From NCBI GenBank assembly GCA_036346405.1, contig CM070546.1:97008288-97072287 (forward strand): a DNA stretch of 64,000 bases. The letters are read 5' to 3'. The DNA is from Phyllostachys edulis. Taxonomy: Eukaryota; Streptophyta; Magnoliopsida; Poales; Poaceae. A model generated the notes under the pieces. It worked only from the letters and a program-made list of their open reading frames with translations, did no database searches and was not told the origin of the DNA. Below, in pieces: positions 1 through 12,614 of this stretch (the stretch's first letter is position 1; every line of letters begins with the position of its first letter). The position numbers were made by a program, and so were the translations under genes.

Positions 1-843
1 GGCCTTGTCACGTGCTCTAACCTACTTACCTAAGGTCGTGAGCAGGGGCATCGACGGGTGCCGAACAAACTAGAGAGGTCGTGTCTTGTGGGTAAAGCTG
101 TATAACCTCTGCAGAGTGTAAATCTATTCGAATAGCCGTGTCTCCGGTTATGGACATACCTGGTGATTTCATGCAAGGGGTAGAATTTTCTCAAAATGTT
201 GGTCTTGGTTGGTTCCGAGTGGTCTGGGCAGTGACCAGGGTGGTCACTAGTGGTCTGGACAGTGACCAGGATGGTCATGTGCTGTTTTCAAAGGAACTTG
301 TTTACTTACGTATTAACTTTTTAACCTGCGCTTTACAATCTACTTATTGTATTTCAAGTCAATATTGCTTTCTACAAAGTAACCATAAAGATCTCCTTGT
401 CAAGCCTTGTATGAATACTATTTGCATACATTTCCCTACGACTTGCTGGGTACATTCAAAGTACTCACGGCTTGTGCCCTCTGGTTGATCAGCAGCTGAA
501 GAAGACCACTCAGGGTGCTCCGACCTCTTTGAAGAGGAGGTCTTCGAAGACCTCTCGCGCTAGGACGTCCTCCACTCGATTGCCTGTGGGCATGTCGAAT
601 GGCCTCCACGTGTTACTTTGCCTTCCGCTATGAGCTCTTTTGTTGTTAGCCCTGCGTGGCAGACCTCTGTAACAACTTTGACCATAAGGTCTTTTGCTTT
701 TATTATTGTTAATTTGTCTACTTCTTCTATAGTTTGTTGTATGGTTGTGATCTCATCGTTGTTGAACTGTGCGGACTAGCGACTGATCGTGGGACTAGTC
801 CAGTTTGCACAGAGGATCCCGGGGGTTGCTACCCAGGGCGTGA
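1..843 (+). mobile_element. 3' part of a gypsy-type LTR (5' end outside window)
   Basis: The stretch contains the module CTCTGCAGAGTGTAAA followed by TATTCGAATAGCC (about 105-137), which recurs near 7025, 15180 and, reversed, 34720. Further on it has the paired ACTAG...GATC...ACTAG motif (about 775-802). In the better-defined LTR at 12615-15954 the same two modules sit in the last fifth, in the same order. The sequence GGGCGTGACA at about 834-843 is a plausible LTR terminus. No gene is seen; the open frames here are short and unlike known proteins. Orientation and the 3' boundary are inferred. Confidence 0.5.
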
Positions 844-3800
844 CACAATCTTACCCAATTGCGATACTCTATAAAATTGATCAAGATTTCCATACTTTCG
901 ATAATCCCAACATTTCAACATGAACTAAGGTTCTTGGATTACAATTTACTACAGGTTCTACTAGTCGTAACACTAATAAGTTTTACTTCAATGACAATCA
1001 TCACATTTAAATCAAATTTTCTCCAAGGGTTATAGGTCAAAACCAATTCACCTTCCACTGCTCTTCAAATAGCTTGGTACCCAAAATATCACCACTACAT
1101 TTACTTGACCACCACCAACCAGTTGCCAGTTTATGCTTTATAATACTTTGCAACACAAATCTGTTGATCCTTTCTCAAAAGAAAGAGGCAAAAAAAGACA
1201 AGTTTCAGCACACATGAAAACGTTACTCCTCACAGTGAGCATGAGACCTAAAGAAATAGTCTAATATCGATGATCTCAGAAAACAAAAAATGAGATCACA
1301 GTTGAGGGCACATGCCCCTCAATAAGAGAATATCAAATCTCAACCAATAAGAATAAGGCCTTGCTATTGAAACTCGAGAACTCTTGTGCGAAAAAAGTAG
1401 AAAGTTTAGGCACGCTTCAATTAAACCGCAAGTTACAAAACATGACTCAAACCCTCAAATACTCCTGCTACACTCTTTCCTTTAACACAGAAAACAATTC
1501 TTTAACTACAACAATACTTTGTCAGCTTGAGCAAGATAAGTTCTTAAGACCAAACCACATGAACCACTTAAGAACTAATAAAATCTTTCAACACGTCACT
1601 TTGCTCGAAATAGTTTCAACTACCACATAAATCATGAGGTCTAAATGATCACAACCGCAAAACTCGAAACATTTTCATTTACGGGATATCACGAAAGGCA
1701 ATCAAATTATTCTCTTCTTAAAGGAATCAACATCACTCTCACAACCATATACTGTTAATCTTTCTAACATCATATAATGCACTCCTGGCAAGAACTAACA
1801 TACCTTACTATCCCATCATCAACCTTTCCAAAAGAAACACAATAACTTATTTCATAATATTTTTTATCACAATAAGGTTGCAACACTCAACTTGGTCAAG
1901 AGAATATCTAATGCACAAACCACACTATCGAAGTAAACCATCTTTTAACAAGGGCATGCTGCCCTAGGTCTTCCTCGCAAAACACACATGTATAAATCAC
2001 CTTTAAATTCCAACCATTCACCTATTAGCAATGCTCAACGTCAATTTAGTGCACACTAATTCCAATCTAGCGGTTATCATAGACATTTGACGATTATTCA
2101 GTCATGGAAGAATTTATGGTCCTTTCTCTATTTGCATTCCCACTACCAAAGATAAGATCATCAAGCAGCCAATTAAACAAAATTTCCAGATTATTATCCC
2201 CTAAGACAACAGTCAAATACATCCTTATCTCTCTCTTCCTACAAAGTTAAATCAATCCATTGAGATCAAGTAATCCAACAGGTTTAGCAAACTAAACAAT
2301 TTTAATGATCAACCCTCTCATCAAAGACATACTATTATCCTAACACTCCACCATCATGTAAACATAGATCATCAATTACATCCCATCAGTTCATCTCTTA
2401 GTGATACTCAACACCATACTTCGATACATAATAATTGCACCTAGCAATTACATATGATCATTACACATCCATAAAAGATAACTCCAAGATTAATATCCAC
2501 TAAGACAATAATCTAACACCTTTTGGACTTAACCATCCCAAAGGGTTAGATTAATCTGTTGAGACCCGCTAATCCAATTTACCCAAGAAGCTTACCAAAT
2601 ATATCACTCGTAGTGATCAAACTAGTTCATCAATGTTCCACACCTCTTAACAACTCTATCGGTTCCAATTAGGAATAGATATATTCTTAATCTTAACTCA
2701 TCATGCAATCATTACAAGGTAGCCATAAGTTATCCACCCATGCTACCAGGGACATCCATTAAGATTAATTATGCATCACGCTACTGATCCAACTTGACAT
2801 CTCGTACATTATCATTTATCTTCTAGGCTTACAACTTCTGACTTAACACCATAAAATATTACAAAAGAGTTTTGACACTTTCTTTCTTAGAGGAGATGCA
2901 CCAGACTTCAACACTCCAACTACTCCGAAAGGAATGTGTAGAGTCAAAACTTTCTTCAACGGAGTTTGTAACGGGATAATTTCCATTATCTCAAATACCA
3001 AACAATTAATCGGTCATGTTTACCAACAAGAAAGGTTTAGCCCCCCATGAAAGAGAACAATATTACAAATAGCAACGTTTAGAAATAGCGAAAACAGCTC
3101 AACAGTCGGAAAAAATAACAATTACTCTATAAAACGAATAGAGACCAATTAAAACCCATCAACTGCCTTGTAACCACAAACCAAAGAAATTCATCAACCG
3201 CAACCGTAACAAGAATAACCGATCCAAACTCAAGGAAGACAATAACCTCCCCAAAGAGTGTGGAGACCTCTTGTCCGTCTAATATAGGGACCTTAAGCCC
3301 ACACTCCACGAGTGTGGGGACCTCTTGCCCATCTAATACATGACGGAGACCTCAAATATATCAATGCTTGGCTACCACGTAGTCCAAGACTCAAGGATAG
3401 TATAATGATGCACATGATTCACTACACTTAATCAGCATATATGCATATATCAACACCTGTAGGACTATGAATAACAATTCACATTCGCAAAGCATTAACA
3501 TTCCATGAATACTAACCAACATATGCATGTAACATCAACTGTAATGCTATGAATAAGATTTCACAATCGCAAAGCATTAACATTCCATGAATACCAATCA
3601 ATATATTCTACCCACTACTGTACTTGCCTCAACCGTGTGGAGTAGGATGACGGGAAGAGGATGCTATCCCCGGATTCACACCCCTACCTAAACAATTTAA
3701 TAACCGCACTAAGGGGACATTTCAGAGCATACAACATTATGTAAAAAAATATATAATTATCTACGCCCCCAAGCGCAACCGAAAACATCGTTTCCCATTA

Positions 3801-4880
3801 ACATCATTCTGTCCCAAAACAAGGTGGCCCTCTTCTAAAAATGGTATCTTTTCTTTTGTTTACTCAAAAATGGTGTTCTTAGACTATGGAAAGCTTACAG
3901 AATTACCCGCATTAATCTAGTTGGTCATATTTCCTAATTTTTTTTATTTACTATTTTTACTAAATAGCTTATTACAACTGCCAGAATCTGGCAGATATTC
4001 TAGACTGCAGAACTAAAATATTCATAACTTTTAGTACATTTATCCAAAAATTTTGTTCTTGATCTCTATGGAAGCCTTGTGAAATCACCTACAGTATTCA
4101 TGTTGGTGAGATCCTCTAATTATTTCATTAACTAATTCTGATCGTCCAATTAATACAACCTGCCAGAATCTTGACAGAACTCCTGGACAGCAGTGTGGTA
4201 AAATCCATAACTCAAGATCTATTCATCCAAACGACGTTATCCAGGATTTCATGGAAAGCTAAAGACGTTACCCACAAATCTCTAGGAGGTGACCAGACCA
4301 AATTTTATATTTACTAACTCTAAAACTACAGCACCACAACAATAGTAAAAACCCGATCTACTACCCTAAAACAATCACATGGAAATGAATTAATCACAAA
4401 CATCAAAGGATTGAGAAGTCACCCTTGAAGACACACTGTGACTCATTGAAAACTCCACAAGATCCTCCTTTTCCCTTCCTTCTCCCTCTTCCTCTTCCCT
4501 TCTCCTTTGGCCGGTAGCATAGAGGGCTTCTTCCTCCTTCTTCCTTTGGCCAGCAACAATGGAGGAGAGTCCACTAATGGAAGGAGATGGACAGCATGGG
4601 AGGTGCTGGACAGGGAGGGGCGCAAGGGAGGAGAGGGTGTGGCAACCAGGGGGAAGGGGGAAAGGGGGTGGCAACCTGGAGGGGGAGGAGGGGATGGGTT
4701 AGGGTTTGGGGTGGTCGGTTCCCTCGTGGGCCATGGGCCAAAAAGTTGTTCTCCCCCCTCTCCCCACTTGACTTTGGTCTAGCGGCCCACTTCTCTCTCC
4801 AATTCTGAATTTTCTATTTGTTTTCCCTTAATTCTGTCTCAAATTTTATTGCACTATCAAATGATAGTCGGGGTATTACA
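844..4880 (-). mobile_element. AT-rich retrotransposon-derived DNA, reverse orientation, no gene
   Basis: No coding sequence is recognised. The right edge reads GGGGTATTACA on the plus strand, that is TGTAATACCCC on the minus strand, which matches the TGTAA(C/T)A(T/C)CC starts of the gypsy LTRs at 12615, 40612 (minus) and 63904. CTGCCAGAATC-type motifs near 3980 and 4160 look like LTR leader sequence. A small repeat of GTGTGGGGACCTCTTG-like sequence occurs at about 3258-3345, partly inverted. The left boundary cannot be fixed and no target duplication was found, so this may be more than one fragment. Confidence 0.4.
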
Positions 4881-7800
4881 TTTCCCCGACTGTGTCAGCA
4901 TGTGTTCCGGAGTCCCAAGAGCCTTTCCCCTCATTTGATTTTACCTTTCATTCACAGGAGCTCACCGAAGCCCCTTTCTTCTTTGTCTCCAGCCAAAAGA
5001 AACATTCCTGTTGCCGCAACCTCTTCAGTCTACCTCGAGCCAATTCTCTGCACCAGGAGCACCCTGAGGACTTCACCAAGCTTCCCCAAGCCTCGTTGTG
5101 ATTCCCCATCCTCCCCGGTGAGCTTGCTGTGCCAACCTCCTCGTCGCCGCCTCAGTCATCGTCGCTAGCCCTTCTTCGACTAGCTCCCTAACCCCTCTTC
5201 GCTCCGGTGAGTTCCTAGTACCTCGTAGTTGCTCATGCGCGCGCGCTTCCTAGCTCAAAGCATCGCCAAGCTGTAGAAGTCATCGTAGCCTGTAGCACCC
5301 CCACTCGTCGCGTCATTTGCGCCAGGGCCACCCGGCCCTCGCCGCCACGACACCAAGATGGTCCGTAATCCTCAGGGGAACCCATTTTGGGTATATTGGG
5401 ACACCGCCGTGGACTGGCTCATCGGCGACAAGCGCAGCAAGGCAAGCCCCGGGAGTTCCCTGTTTTGTTAGAAACTATTCGTCACTGTAGCAGCGCAATT
5501 AAGTGACCAAATCACAGTCATTAGGGCAAAGCGTTAATTAGCGCTGATTTAATTACTGTTGTGTTGCACTGACGTGTGGGCCCACGAACAGAAATCGAGT
5601 ACTAAATCGGTTGATTCTCTGTGAATCGATGACATGCGGGTCCCACCGCATTTAAGTGCACAGTAAACCACCCGGTGGACCATGCACTGTGTGTATGGAC
5701 TCCGGTCCATGCACTATTTGGTGAACCGAGTCTGATAGGTGGACCCCACCTCTTAGTAAATGATTTTCTTTAAAAAATAAATGAGAAAGAAAATAAATAA
5801 CTTGGACCCACATGTCATACACGGGTGTATTTCCAAATTGAAAATAAATAAAAAATAAAAAGAAAAGGAAGTGGGTCCCACCTGTCAGAGAGAGAATTCT
5901 CTCCCCCTTTTTTTTCTTGGAATTTTCAAACCGAATCAAATTAAAAACTTAATAACTTTTGCATAAAAACTTCAAATGAGATGATTCTTTTTTCTACATT
6001 CATCTAAAATCATGCTCTACCAGAATATGCAAAAAAAAAATATTTGGATTTTCTTACTGTTTAATTTATTTTTTATTATTTAATTCATTTCCAGCTCTTT
6101 ATGGATTAGACGTCGACTGTTCGAGTGAATATTTCGACGACCATCCATCATCATATTCAAAGCAATTAGAGTAAGGAAAGCACCCCCTTCGATCATTTCA
6201 ATCCCACTATTTTAATTATTGTACTTTGTTTTGAGAAATCTATTATGCATATGTGTATGTTTGATGAAAAATTGCTATGTTTGGGTTAACGGTAGTTGTA
6301 ATCCTAATTGATACATGAATTCCCTTGAAATATTGATTCCCTTACTATTGTAGACATTAGGATATGAGTTAGACAATATATAATGTCATTTGGGAGTTTC
6401 AAGTGCGAGCATCGCACAAATGCTTATTAGAGCGATAGTTCTTCCCAAAAAGCTATAAAAGGACAATATGATAAACATGAGTTTGGAAGATTTATGATAA
6501 ATGTCCAGAGGGGTGTACCTCTGTTATGTTGTATAAATATAAAAATGCAAAACCTAGTTTTTGACGCGGGTAAGTTATATTATATTTTGAGAAGAGTGAG
6601 GGGTGTACCTCACTAGTAGATAGAAGAGATCCTCGCTCGGGTCAATTAAGGACCAAACGTCGGTGCCATCAATCTAAGCCTAAGCGTACAACCACATGTG
6701 CTAGTATGGGACGACATTAGCTAATTAAGTCATTGAAAACTAGCCTTGCACGTAGGTAGGCCGTAGTAGTGCGGATATGACCGGTGTAGGCATATCTGAA
6801 GGGGCTCACTTCACCACGGTGTTAAACACAAAGCTTGCCGACACAACTGCGAATGCCTCACTGAGACTGGGGCGTAAATCTGGGTGAAGTGAGGGTATTC
6901 ATTCGCTGGGATTGTGCAAGGTTAGGACTAGATGATGTAAAGGCTTCGACACGTGCTATAGACTGCTTACCAAAGGTAGTGAACAGTGGTACTAGAGAAC
7001 TCGTGTGATGTGGGTAAAGTTGTACCCCTCTGCAGAGTGTAAATCTATTTAAATATCCATGCTCATGGTCATAAGCGTGCCTAGTGCGGTCATATCGGGT
7101 ATAGACTTGATTTTCACAAAAAAAAACGGTTTTATTGGAAAAACATGGGAAATGTTTGTGATTTATATTTGAGTTATTTGCCATGCCTATAGCTGAAAAT
7201 AAAATATTGCTCGTAGCCGAGGAGGGTTGCGAGTTATTGTTATTATTCATTCAATTATTTACTTAGTGTCATGTACCTATTTAACTGCTCTTTTAAAATT
7301 TCCGTTGCAAATTATTATGTATGGCTATTGCAAATAAAACTGGCTTCAAGCAAAATAACTTGCAGAGTAGAGCCTCATCTCTTGCTAGCCTTGCATTTAT
7401 ATAAACTTTGCGATACACTACCAGTCTTGCTGAGTACGCATTGTACTCAATCTTGCTTACATTATTATTCAGAATATGAGGAAGAGCCTACGCTAGACGA
7501 CACTTTCTTCGCACCTAGAACCGGAGGGTTCAGTGACGGGTCTATCTACATTTTGTCACTTGTCGGTTGCCTGAGAGTCTGGATGGGCATACCGCTGGAA
7601 TTTATTTACTTTCATCACTTTTACTTCCGCTGCTACTTTTGTTACTCTGTTGATATTTATTTTTATTTGGCCAGTCAACCAGTGATATAATAACTTTAAT
7701 CACTTAAATTAAGTACCCTTTTGCTTTACTTGTGTATGTGAATGTATGGGTGTGAATGCCAATGTTGTGAATGTGGTACTAGTCACTGATCATGAGACTA

Positions 7801-7990
7801 GTACAATACACACATAAGGTCTTCGGGTATTCCACGCTCAGAGGTCTGACAACTCTTCTCTATCTACAACGTATTTCCTTCGAGGCCGGTGCTATATTCT
7901 CTTCGAGGTCGGTGTTGTATTTTCATGTCCTTGAAACGAATAACAGAGCTTGTGCCCTTGGTTTCAAAAAAAGTAAATCATCGAGTGTCT
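4881..7990 (+). mobile_element. Gypsy-type LTR-like block, plus orientation
   Basis: This block carries the LTR modules in plus order: GC-rich leader (4900-5400), AT-rich centre, CTCTGCAGAGTGTAAATC at about 7030, and the ACTAGTCACTGATC...GACTAGTAC motif at about 7775-7802. The 139-codon frame at 7271-7690 and other frames have no recognisable domain and are judged non-coding. Length of about 3.1 kb fits the 3.34-kb LTR at 12615-15954. The ends are uncertain because no clear TG...CA pair or target duplication is visible. Confidence 0.4.
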
Positions 7991-8930
7991 TGGCTTTAGC
8001 TAGCTCATAACAAAATTTATACTGCCCTACCCACCCACCCAAACCCCCCCAAAGTACTTAGTAGGAAACCTACATTATTACCCATATTAATTCATTCTTG
8101 GTGGAAACCATGCCCCGCCGCCATGTCCACGCCACCTGCAAATCAGCCGCCATCCGATCGCGCAAAGCTCGGCTCACACGGACCCGATTTGAGCCCGTGC
8201 GCTTGGTGGGAACAGGCGTCGCTCGAGCGACTGCATGTTCAGTGGGCCTATAGCCTCGTGGCCTGTCCCTGGCTTCAGCAAAACAGTGCGACACGCGTCC
8301 AGTAGGCCCCGTAGCCGCATGCGCCTGTCCACACCTTTGGCGAAGCACACGTCCATGCCCACGCCGAAGGGTGTGGGTGATCTTGTAGTATTAATTAATT
8401 CCTGGTCACTTTCACAAGATTATTGCTTACGCTCACTTGGTAGTATAATGACCCAGCCCATGCATTCTTACTAGGAATTAACAATTCAAGCATGCTCTGC
8501 ACTGGTCAAGTTGTAAAAAAAATACAGAAAAATGTCCAGGGATAGAAATATACTAGGCTCAACGTGCAATTTATACAAATAGATCAAGGAGAATCAACTT
8601 GTGACTGCAGATCCACAAGGTCATATAGAACGAAAATGCAAAACGTTGCATTAATCCCATTTGGATATTAGAAGCTCGCACACCAAACATTGGAAAGCCT
8701 CGGTTTTCTGGCTAACAACTAGTTTAATCCATGACCAACAACCACGGGTTAGATGAGTTATTTGCGTAGATTTTTCACGATCTTTCTGTAGGATTTGGTC
8801 ACATGGCATGTGGGTTGCGTAAGCTTATAAAAATTAATTCTGAATTCTATATGTTTACCATGCTAATCCCATGATCAATAGCTAGCACATACATATTACG
8901 TCATTGCATCACATCCGTACATAAGTAAAT
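7991..8930. other. Intergenic, no feature recognised
   Basis: A GC-rich island at about 8105-8380 is open in several frames on both strands, but the translations are arginine- and alanine-rich with no domain, which is typical of GC-rich noncoding DNA. Overlapping open frames on opposite strands argue against a gene. The rest is AT-rich, and I see no RNA gene or terminal repeats. Confidence 0.4.
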
Positions 8931-11900
8931 AAAACCGAGTAGTGCATACTATTAAACAGTCATACATAGGTCTACACAACCAAGTTTTACACGAAGAGGG
9001 TGACCGACCAAATAGTTCACATAAAGTGTTTGCAGCGGAAATAAATGATAAGTAAAAGATAATGAGTCCATATGATATGCCTTAGCCCATACGCAACCGA
9101 CTGGGGTTAAAGCCCTAGAACTCAGTGCCATCAACGCCAAAACCCGCAGCATAAAAGTATCCGATCGACAGGTCATCATCCACATTTTCTGAATTTGTTC
9201 AACAAGCAATTGTGACTACAAAGTTGTACTCGACAAAACATTATAGCAAAGATTATATAATATGCAAGACTATATCAAGAGAGGTGGCTATCCTACTAAG
9301 TTTTCCCATTTTTGCATAAAGCAATCTTTCATTTGCAATAATGAGTAATAGATTGCAATCGGAAGTTGTAAAAGCATTTGACATTGACAAACAACAAATA
9401 ATAATTAATTATAAATAGTATAAATAAACAAGTGGCTTGTTTTCATAACATCAAAACAGTGACAAAATCCTTTTGCCGAAGAAGCTATGCACGGATTCCC
9501 TATCCTTACATCACCCAAACCATTTTGCAAAACATAAAACTACTAATTGCGGGATATAACCAAGTGGTGTCCATTACACTCTATAAAGGTTGTACAACTT
9601 TATCCACTCAATATAAATATCCCACTATGTCATCCATGTCATGCGATACCGAAGGTACCCGATTTGAGAGTTCATGACAAAGCTTTTTACATTACCAGTC
9701 CTAACAACAAACCGTGCTATGATACCTTCTTAGGATATGGAAAGCTCTCCAAAATCCTAAAAACTTATACATTGTATTGGAAAACTTTGCGGTCCTCTCA
9801 AAGCCCATACAAACATGGGCATCCTCCACCATGCCCTCACTAGCCCAATTTTAACCTACAATCTAACACGTGCGGTTTGATTGCTAGAACTCAATAACTT
9901 ATCATGCTAGGGCCTCCCCTAAGGCACGTGTGGTTGTAAGAATTTACTTGGGTCTATGGCACAATAGATCGGTCCTTAGCGACCCGAGTGAGACAACCAC
10001 AAACCACAGTCTCGTGCACCTGCACCGGTCTCTACAACCACTCGCCCAAGTATCAAACATGTTTTTAATTTTATTTGATAACCAAAATAACAAACATACC
10101 TCCTCTGGACCTTCATACATGTTTTTTCCATTTTTAACTAATTTCGCAAGTGTTTCCAATCCTAGCACAACTAGTGCCGATAAGCATGGTTAAGCATCAA
10201 TTAATTCATACCAACTAAAATTCCACAATACCTATACCAATAGTGGATAGCATTGCTAAGGTGACAATAGTGAGGATATCAATTTATCAAAGTAGGGTCA
10301 ATGCAACAATTGGGTATAACCACCAACCTTACCAACATAGCAAATTTTTTACCAAAATTACGCACATGCATAATAGTTTTGAACACAACATACAAAACAG
10401 TGAAAATATGGGATTAATATGGTCAAAGGGTGTGCTCTCCTTGTTTGTTGAACACTTGTTCATGCTCTAGATCAACTTCGGAGATTATCGGGACATCGGT
10501 ATCTAATCGGTAAAGCGAAGTAACACGAATAAGAGCCAAATAAATTCAAACAGAGAGAAAATTCAAATATTTTTCTGTAGATTCTGAAATTTCATGATTT
10601 TACAACAAAAAAATAGAGACAAGAATCACTCAATTTGGAGTTCAAATGAGAAAGTTCTGAGCATTTGAATTTTGTTTGGCTGATAAATTTCATAAAAAGG
10701 AAAGAAAAGAGAAAACATTGTGCAGGATTTTATTTTAATTTCTAATTTTGAGGCAGTTCAAATTGCGTCATTAGGCTAACAGGTGGGGTCAAGTCTAGTT
10801 CACAGACACGTCTACAGGGTAGTGGGACCCACATGTCAGTGACTCGGGTATTAAAACTTAGTTAAATTAAAATCTCGATTAATTAACTGGCCGATCCCAC
10901 ATGTGAGTGACTCACTAACTTAACTATTGCCATTACGCTAATCTAATCCTCTTGCGAGGGGTCCACTTGCCAAAGAGAGGGGAACAGGGGAGGCAACAGC
11001 GGACATGGTCGAGCTCATTGTCGACCACCCTGGCGGCGAAGCAGCGACGACATGGGCTTGGGAGGTGGCAAAATGGGATGACATCACTACGGCGTAGCTA
11101 CTGACACGGAAGCCGTTCGGAATGGTGCACTGGAGTGGCGGCGCGATGATGCTGAGCGATGAGGCAGCTTGGGCTGCAACGGTTTCCACTAAATAAATTG
11201 TCTCTCGTTCAGGGGGCTAGGCGTGCTGGGTTTAGCAAGCAAACGTGAAGCTAATCGGCCGGGCATAGGAACCAATGGCTACTAGAGTCGCACCAGTGGC
11301 ATGCAACTGCGGTAGCGCCATGGGCGGCTACAGTGAAGTCTAGGCAATCCATGCTAAGCTTCAAGTCTAACTAGCACACTAGCTCTAGGAGGCTACTATG
11401 GACTCACCACGGTGGTTGATGGTGACGAAGAAGGTTTGAGGTGGTAGGATGGTTGTGACTAGAGGCAGCGGCAACAGGCTTCATGATAGCAGTGAGCTAC
11501 AGCGAGGAAGAGGCTACAAGGAGACATGCATTAGCTTACATGCATGTCGAGGATGGTTCAAACCGAAGGAGAAGCATGGAGGCTCACCGGACTGCGGGTA
11601 TCGACGGAAAAAGGCCGTGGTGGTCAAGAACAGAGATGACAGCTCAAACCCGAGGAAGCTCCACGAAAAAAATTGAATCGAGTGAGGGCGCGTTAAGGTG
11701 TAGTCCTGGAGCACAATGTGACACAGGAGAAAAGGTAAGGGGCTCACCAGGCAGAGAGCAACACGACGGATAGGAACGGTGCGCTCACCAGAGAGGAAGA
11801 AGATGACGGTGATGCAACTCTCCATGGCTCCAACTGCGAGAACAAGTACGAGAAGGGGATGTGGAGTTTTTTTTGGCTCATTTAGCCTCTTTTTGAAGCA

Positions 11901-12614
11901 AAATAGCAAAAATAGCCCCCCCCCCAACAAAATGGCAAAAATGGCACTCCTACCGGCAAGGAGCTCGCTGCACCCAAGCGTGGTAGGCGACTGCTTGGTT
12001 GGTGGGAGCATGCCATGTGTCTGTCGCTCTGGTCAAGGATGTGGGCTCGCCATGGCATTTTCGCCTGATGGGGTGCCATTTTTGCCATTTCATTCACCGG
12101 GGTGAGGGGGGCTATTTTTGTTATTTCGCTATAAAGCCATGCTAAATGAGCCAAAAACTCGGGGATGAGCGATGCTCTAGATGGAAAAGGACACACGCGT
12201 CGACCAAGGAAGCTGACCAGAGAAGGAATAGCGCAGTGACATGCGTGTTGGCGTCGAGGAAGATAACGCTGTTCCCAACAATCCACAAGACCAAGAGCTC
12301 TGGTTCTTGGAGAGAAGGCTGGAAACCGTGAGCTGGAGGAGATGATGTGGCCAGCTTGGCTTAAAAAGGAAGGAGAATAACAAGAGAAGAGCACAAGATT
12401 CGCGAGCGCGGCGGGACAGAGTGGTTAGGGCGGCGCGTCTCTTGTTCTCCCTCGTCTTTGTGCGACAAGTAGAGAAGACAAACGGGAAGATGCAAAGCAC
12501 AATGAGGTGGTCAGGAGCTTGCGCATGCAGTTGACTCGGTCCGAACAGAGAGGCTCGGTTGGGACAAGAGATGACGACGCAATGCGACACTTACCCACAC
12601 ATGGATAGGCAATG
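8931..12614 (-). mobile_element. Gypsy-type LTR-like block, minus orientation, with nested MITE
   Basis: The order of motifs is reversed relative to 12615-15954. A CTATAAAGGTTGTACAACTTTATCC tract near 9580 is the reverse-oriented counterpart of the TGTACAACCTCTGCAG module, and GC-rich leader-like sequence lies at 10940-11830 and 12170-12600. No retrotransposon protein is encoded. A small Mutator-type element is inserted at 11864-12160. Assignment rests on motif order and composition only. Confidence 0.35.
11864..12160. mobile_element. Mutator-type MITE, 297 bp
   Basis: Terminal inverted repeats are GAGTTTTTTTTGGCTCATTT on the left and AAATGAGCCAAAAACTC on the right, continuing into TAGC/GCTA. 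The 9-bp flanks are GGGGATGTG (11855-11863) and GGGGATGAG (12161-12169), a target duplication with one mismatch and the length typical of the Mutator superfamily. The inside is noncoding, with a poly-C tract and several TGCCATTTTTGCC-like motifs. No transposase is present, so the element depends on a partner elsewhere. Confidence 0.75.

Noticed and set aside
844..4880. A single complete solo LTR in minus orientation
   Set aside because: The minus-strand start TGTAATACCCC at 4880 is good, but the expected internal modules and a matching end with target duplication are missing, so only a general TE-derived call is made.
8070..8474. Cluster of overlapping open frames on both strands
   Set aside because: Translations are Arg/Ala/Pro-rich with no domain and overlap each other in several frames, as expected from a GC-rich noncoding island.
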